From Bolinopsis microptera (lineage: Eukaryota > Ctenophora > Tentaculata > Lobata > Bolinopsidae), in assembly GCF_026151205.1 (NCBI RefSeq), contig NC_087075.1:9773303-9837302 (forward strand): a stretch of DNA of 64,000 nt. The letters are read 5' to 3'. The notes below the pieces were generated by a model that had not been told where the DNA came from, searched no databases, and was given only the letters and a program-made list of their open reading frames with translations. Position 1 is the stretch's first letter; every line of letters begins with the position of its first letter. Made by a program: the position numbers and the translations under genes. Shown here one piece after another: positions 61,101 to 64,000 of the stretch.

Positions 61101-61876
61101 AGGTCCGGAAACGGTTAAATCAACAGTGTGTCTGTGTATCTGGTAGCGGCAACTTCTTTGAACTCAAGTGCTGTGTGTTTCAGTACGTTTACTTGCGATT
61201 TAAGTACATTAACCACAAACATATGTGTTCAGCTTGATGTTTTGACACACCAAGACAATCAAGTTCAGGCAAGCAGCCAAATATATTTCTGATAAATTGT
61301 TAATAATCATGTCAGAAGTTAAAAAGCCTATCAATTATTAAACAGCGTCAATTCTAGAAGTTATATACTTTAAAGTGGACGTCGTCAGTACTAGCTACGC
61401 AAGCGCGTGTACAATAAATTGAAGTACCAATACGATGTTCAATGTTCATTTAATTGGATGTAATTACCGCAAATTACCGCAAACGGTTGTCAAATGCCGC
61501 GCAGTCGCATCTTAATTCCATCAACAAACTTTACACCAACAAGGTCATTAAGTAATAAGCTATTTCCAAAACAGCGCTGAACGGTCAGTAATTAGACTGA
61601 CAGTGTGGATTGGGCTAAGCTGGTAGAACCATGCTTAAAAGGTTCAAACGTTATGTAAAATGAGATTGAAATGTTATATACAGATGATTGGAAAGTGGTT
61701 AAAAGGTGGTAAAAAGTGGCAAAAATGCTAGGGACGTGGTAAAATGTGGAAAATTCTGGAGAAGTAATAAAATATCTACTCACATTAACTTCTTTATTTA
61801 GAACTTTTACTCCTTGGTCCAACATTTGTAAGGCTACCAGCTTGTAGTCTTTACGGGATTTTGATTTGTACTCTGC
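49134..61876 (-). CDS. SH2D5: PTB-SH2 adaptor protein, SH2D5-like (5' end missing)
   Basis: Ten exons in phase on the minus strand, 5' to 3': 61,876-61,784; 60,620-60,474; 57,426-57,293; 56,983-56,732; 50,845-50,733; 50,447-50,291; 50,132-50,059; 49,849-49,755; 49,517-49,454; 49,276-49,134, giving 423 aa. The PTB part reads VLMAHALSRISYS, LLAFAAKDPEG, YCHAFIF and GNAFRLAYCKRT; the SH2 part reads EWFQAGIPR, GAFIVRNSQ (the FLVR Arg), CYALSLRG, HYLI and FPDLSSLI. PTB followed by a C-terminal SH2 fits SH2D5 or SHC; MAHAL-RI-YS and the C-terminal NPLY favour SH2D5. The tail has NPLY and DYDEPP, possible phosphotyrosine sites. It would act as a cytoplasmic scaffold in tyrosine-kinase signalling. 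The first strand of the PTB domain should be upstream, and I could not find it before 64,000. Three 7TM genes lie in its introns. Confidence 0.82.
51328..51440. mobile_element. G-run MITE, copy 1 (113 bp)
   Basis: Starts with a G-run followed by 'caatggcataaaatg' and ends 'ttttatgccattggccccc'; the ends are inverted repeats. ACAAAGT flanks both sides (51,321-51,327 and 51,441-51,447), a target duplication of 7 or 8 bp. It shares ends and the core 'gactttttctatggagaaaa' with the copy at 57,776-57,902. It lies between the GPCR gene and the next exon of the PTB-SH2 gene. Confidence 0.85.
51473..51660. repeat. 20-bp minisatellite overlapping the GPCR stop codon
   Basis: About nine copies of 'tgactgagtaaatcacacac', with one CGTC-containing irregular unit near 51,532. 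The last unit overlaps the stop codon of the GPCR gene at 51,654-52,985. Confidence 0.92.
51654..52985 (-). CDS. Rhodopsin-like orphan GPCR 1 (intronless, nested)
   Basis: A 443-aa protein in one exon. A Pro/Ser/Thr-rich N-terminus of about 100 residues precedes seven hydrophobic helices. TM1 has LIGLIGNSTS (the class A Asn). TM3 starts at FCATW, whose Cys can pair with MCEIRP in loop 2. The DRY position reads TRT. TM6 has MCNLPGF and TM7 has NAAINPFLYF, a standard NPxxY-type motif. The basic Ser/Arg loop after TM5 and the Ser/Thr-rich tail are typical of G-protein coupling and kinase sites. The ligand is unknown. It lies within the 5.9 kb intron (50,846-56,731) of the PTB-SH2 gene on the same strand and is a paralogue of 54,191-55,342. 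The stop codon and last residues come from a minisatellite. Confidence 0.85.
   Translation of the reverse strand: MTILTNRRKTAPPPTFPTSNLSTPGFTMSPLPPTSPLSPINPTTPHDTYSVTRGLHHVTLSSTTSSMSRDLHTLTSLPDTTSSLQGPQNLVWKPNISPEKLSANGIYSETADLAIASLTVLLILIGLIGNSTSLVYFWQQRKKAIHPKLYTMICAVDICSCITAIPVIISLFNSRTPVLFEDNVFCATWTVAMTVLLKLAMFLVMIVSVTRTIAMTFPLRKIRADVVIKVIIAYMTFICFVDVVVLSAGWFETKFKEDVSMCEIRPKGERVPIHYVYSLAVQTELLLSSVLVFSSFAYGTFRLVTKRSQRNSRRTTKNNFQAKEDAMFVQVTVTIAIFTAVFLMCNLPGFILQLTYFLGQFAQFKVDDVMIESRFLWWYSHIVFYFFCGLLNAAINPFLYFSRMPNYRNWTTEQTLNVQKMNRTTSTPPPSFTLSVSRTKASV
52986..54190. other. Spacer between the two nested GPCR genes
   Basis: About 1.2 kb of AT-rich sequence that must contain the promoter of GPCR 1 (minus strand) and the 3' end of GPCR 2. 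No repeat family or additional gene is recognisable; a 63-codon frame at 53,381-53,572 is not supported. Confidence 0.45.
54191..55342 (-). CDS. Rhodopsin-like orphan GPCR 2 (intronless, nested)
   Basis: A 383-aa single-exon receptor, clearly paralogous to the gene 1.2 kb downstream: shared blocks include GNSSSFIYFWQLRKRAIHP, LYTMICCVDIS, ATIPVIISL, CNLPCFILQLAYF and NAAINPCLYFSRMPNYR. The N-terminus is about 60 residues shorter than in GPCR 1. TM1 Asn, TM3 Cys (FCTVW) with loop-2 Cys (MCEIHV), the TM6 Pro and the NPCLY motif of TM7 are present; the DRY position reads TRM. Loop 3 is short and basic with acidic residues (RRGDSDQGS). Both genes lie in the same intron of the PTB-SH2 gene, on its strand, consistent with a tandem duplication inside the intron. 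Ligand and partners are unknown. Confidence 0.85.
   Translation of the reverse strand: MALTTSPQPNDLVWLRPTFSPLLSDQLSSPQPDTFNGTADILIATTLVILTIFGILGNSSSFIYFWQLRKRAIHPKLYTMICCVDISCCLATIPVIISLLKSRHAMLFESTVFCTVWTIMMTTLFKLAVFLVMVVSMTRMIAIIFPHHIIRFRVVVKFIIGFIIIVILVDITVLVTGVGLHARYNEKEAMCEIHVTEKSSVVHYMYSIFVQAGLLLSSVVIFFSFVLGTFRLMARRREAITRRGDSDQGSGVDEMFLNVSITIAIFTAVFLVCNLPCFILQLAYFVAQFENKINDVFLKNRFMKWYGHLIFQFFMGLLNAAINPCLYFSRMPNYRIWTTEKTVAIPNLIKGESALFSAKSTTEITLNHSRLSTYHSSVEVKSA
55343..56731. other. Intron sequence upstream of GPCR 2
   Basis: About 1.4 kb between GPCR 2 and the next PTB-SH2 exon. Nothing but AT-rich sequence and short random frames is visible; the GPCR 2 promoter should lie in its first part. 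Confidence 0.45.
57430..57545. repeat. 48-bp AT-rich tandem repeat beside a PTB exon
   Basis: Three copies of about 48 bp built on 'aggttaattattaattaatt' followed by 'aatattatttac', immediately upstream (in gene sense) of the PTB-SH2 exon at 57,293-57,426. It is close enough to affect the polypyrimidine or branch-point region of that intron. Confidence 0.8.
57776..57902. mobile_element. G-run MITE, copy 2 (127 bp)
   Basis: Starts 'gggagggggccaatggcata' and ends in 'taccattg' plus a long C-run; ends are inverted repeats. GTCAGGTG flanks both sides (57,768-57,775 and 57,903-57,910), an exact 8-bp target duplication of the kind made by hAT-type transposases. Same family as 51,328-51,440. Confidence 0.88.
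57911..59253. other. Intron sequence upstream of the nested plus-strand 7TM gene
   Basis: About 1.3 kb without coding exons. A short repeat 'gtgcggggaggctttgcac' occurs as three adjacent variants at about 58,470-58,525, and 'cattactagagtag' is duplicated at about 58,770-58,810. The promoter of the 7TM gene should lie at the right end. Confidence 0.45.
59254..60189 (+). CDS. Divergent 7TM protein (intronless, nested, opposite strand)
   Basis: A 311-aa single-exon frame with seven plausible hydrophobic segments: LLLPCLLAPCLLIGTPSNLL (TM1 with the class A-like G..SN), SVLGAMVCVAQIPLLES, LIFCGLVLSGSKALRIL, GVLLILYCMKLF, VVIPLLMMFCIIVIVSN, VIISSTLFISSLPNLVFGF (TM6 Pro) and ISLVMIVTFNAVVFLW. The DRY and NPxxY motifs are not recognisable, so it is at most a very divergent receptor. 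An uninterrupted run of ten Gly lies in the loop after TM2, coded by GGA/GGC/GGG repeats. It sits in the intron between PTB exons at 60,474 and 57,426 of the PTB-SH2 gene, on the opposite strand. It could be a decaying receptor, but there is no stop or frameshift. Confidence 0.6.
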   Translation: MIKYIVSPDAFSLNQLLTEHTTTFYSLLLPCLLAPCLLIGTPSNLLALNHFLTSNRETLSEQVCACMSVLGAMVCVAQIPLLESLVTECGGGGGGGGGGVDRRVVLAVEDWLEILQRTLIFCGLVLSGSKALRILVPRWRMTGDHSGVLLILYCMKLFGELETRKGGGVNSARNPMRVDLCGEEGGTGMLQGWSKWFYCLDAVVIPLLMMFCIIVIVSNRYFRSITSSSAIIVIISSTLFISSLPNLVFGFQITVTEIGIMDVASIDCIRIFNRISLVMIVTFNAVVFLWKKKSLQNCELRTGKGLRPSFL

Positions 61877-63572
61877 CTGTAAATAAAACATGGTATAATC
61901 ATAACAATTATTCATAATTAATGATTAAAATAATAAATTATTAGTTTTAAATTATGTAGTAATTTGAGCGTGCTTGCCACGAAGTTCTGCTCAGAATATC
62001 CAGCTTGCAGACTTCTAGACTCTTTGTTGCTGTGTCCTAGAGCACACGTTAAACTTATCAGTATCAGGGTCTTATCAGCCACAGTTAAACCAATACCACA
62101 TGACTTACTCTAACCAATACTAATTCAGATGTGCTATCACGTGATTGAGATGAACCAATAAGAGGCTCAGGTTCGGGACCAGCAGCTGTCTTTAACTCAA
62201 CTTTAAACATACAGCCTCAAGTAACCTTATCAAATTTGAAAACTACGTTTCCAAATGATTAGTTGATGGCACCGGTTATCTACCGGTTATTTACCGGTTC
62301 TCTACCGGTTTTCTACCGGTTATTTCTTACAATGCAGTAATTGGAGAGTTTCTATGGCGATTTTATGACATCTTATTCTCACAATGTTTAGATGACTGTG
62401 CCTACCTTTTTAGGGTACTGGGTAGTAAAATATAACCATTACTCATTTTAAAATAAACCCAGGCACAGAAATCTAAACCTCATCTTGAGTTTTAAAATAA
62501 AAACCTCAAAGTACAGAAATCTAAACCTCATCTCATGCCACCTAACAGGAACTTAACTTCCCGGACATCATTCCAGACATTCCGGGACCATTCCCGGACA
62601 CCATTTCATTAAGTAATCAAGTGATCAACCAACCCCCACGCATTACCAATCCCTGTTAAAACCTGGTATTATATTTATACCCTTAAATTTAACCTATGTA
62701 GTTTTTAACACCGATAATACGATGATGGTGATAAGCGATATATTATACAGTAGGATACATATAATAAGCGCTTTTAATATCATGTTACAGGCATTATTAT
62801 GGGGTTTTTCGTAATAATTACATGCATAATTAAGGTGTAATATGTTATTTAATCTTTGTAATCGTATGAAGTTGTTAAAAACTGATACATTAATTTAAAG
62901 AGGGTAATATTGTCGAGGGTTTGTAAGTAATTGGAAGTTGTCAGAAAGATTAATTATTGCACGTTATTAATTCGCTGGGCTTAATGATAAAGGGTATATT
63001 ATCATGACGTGTTAATAATGATTGTTGAAATATGATCTTTACAGGGGAAACACAGTTGTCACGTACGACTTCTTTTAGATTGTGAGACGAGGTTTTATCG
63101 TCATATTCTTATAATCATTTTAATCTATTATAACCTATTATAACCTATTACAACCTATTTTAACCTATTTTAACCTATTATATCGTATCTTCATATTTGA
63201 ATTTTAATTCTATTGAGCCGCACATCATTCTAAAATATCTAAATTATCTGTAAGTCATAAAGTTTATATGGTCAGAGTACCACCCCTCAACAGTCAACGT
63301 GCCCCTTCACGGTAAGGTATTGAGAGCTTTTAATTAAACATAATATGGTTCGTTGACCATGACATATCTGAAACATTTAAAATGTTCTCTAAAGAATAAT
63401 TCTACTGATGAGAGCGGAAGTAGGGGTCTAACACATTGAAATTTGACACCCATATCATCTTGCAGGGTGTAAATATATCGTGTGTCAAGATGGAGCTGCG
63501 TAATAAGATCTGTACTGGATATAGTGGATACAGGGCAGATCTACAAGTCACGTGATGTACTGAGCAATTGTG
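61877..63572. other. Upstream region of the PTB-SH2 gene
   Basis: The missing first PTB exon(s) should be here or beyond the edge; I could not find a credible YxGS-type exon. Contents: five ACCGGTT motifs at 11-bp steps (62,271-62,321), a duplicated 'cagaaatctaaacctcatct' (about 62,468 and 62,515), and degenerate repeats of 'ttataacctat' at 63,119-63,186. Confidence 0.4.
62271..62325. repeat. 11-bp array of ACCGGTT motifs
   Basis: ACCGGTT occurs at 62,271, 62,282, 62,293, 62,304 and 62,315, one per 11 bp, close to one DNA helical turn. The motif resembles the Grainyhead/CP2 site AACCGGTT, but the last units differ only by spacer changes, as in an ordinary minisatellite. Confidence 0.85.

Positions 63573-64000
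<428 letters not shown>

Overview
The window looks like nuclear DNA of an early-branching animal. Genes have many short exons with GT/AG introns, the DNA is AT-rich, and several animal-type gene families are present: a BHC80/PHF21A-like PHD protein, phosphorylase kinase beta, the Polycomb protein EED, a PTB-SH2 adaptor resembling SH2D5, and rhodopsin-like GPCRs. Non-LTR retrotransposons, foldback elements and minisatellites fill the space between and inside genes. A cnidarian or other non-bilaterian is my guess. The sequence alone does not settle the species.

Layout. 1-12,858 has no host gene I can support. It holds a broken non-LTR retrotransposon (about 820-3,170, +), a 5'-truncated relative (5,080-5,958, -), a third LINE remnant (about 11,340-12,083) and clusters of GC-rich short repeats. 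12,859-19,477 (+) is a six-exon gene I do not recognise; its fourth intron carries a 3.6 kb inverted repeat. 20,189-31,569 (+) is a 13-exon PHF21A-like gene with an AT-hook-like motif, one intact PHD finger and a decayed tandem copy of the PHD exon. 34,554-38,608 (+) is PHKB, mostly in one 2.66 kb last exon. 39,243-47,072 (+) is EED in 11 exons; its fifth intron holds three nested layers of mobile DNA. 49,134-61,876 (-) is the PTB-SH2 adaptor, 10 exons seen, with the 5' end missing. Three intronless 7TM genes sit inside its introns: two on the same strand (51,654-52,985 and 54,191-55,342) and one on the opposite strand (59,254-60,189). The window ends in a long (GGGTGA)n/(GGGTGAGA)n array running off the edge.

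Functional links. PHF21A and EED both read histone H3 tails: PHF21A reads unmodified H3K4 in the LSD1-CoREST complex, and EED reads H3K27me3 in PRC2. The residues used for this are conserved here. PHKB belongs to glycogen breakdown control. The PTB-SH2 adaptor and the receptors nested in it are signalling proteins. The clearest unusual patterns are (1) receptors nested in the adaptor's introns, (2) short tandem repeats that have copied real splice sites of EED and PHF21A, and (3) perfect or near-perfect palindromic elements in introns.

Exon boundaries were joined by hand by matching reading phase at GT/AG sites. No splice predictor, database search or expression data was used.
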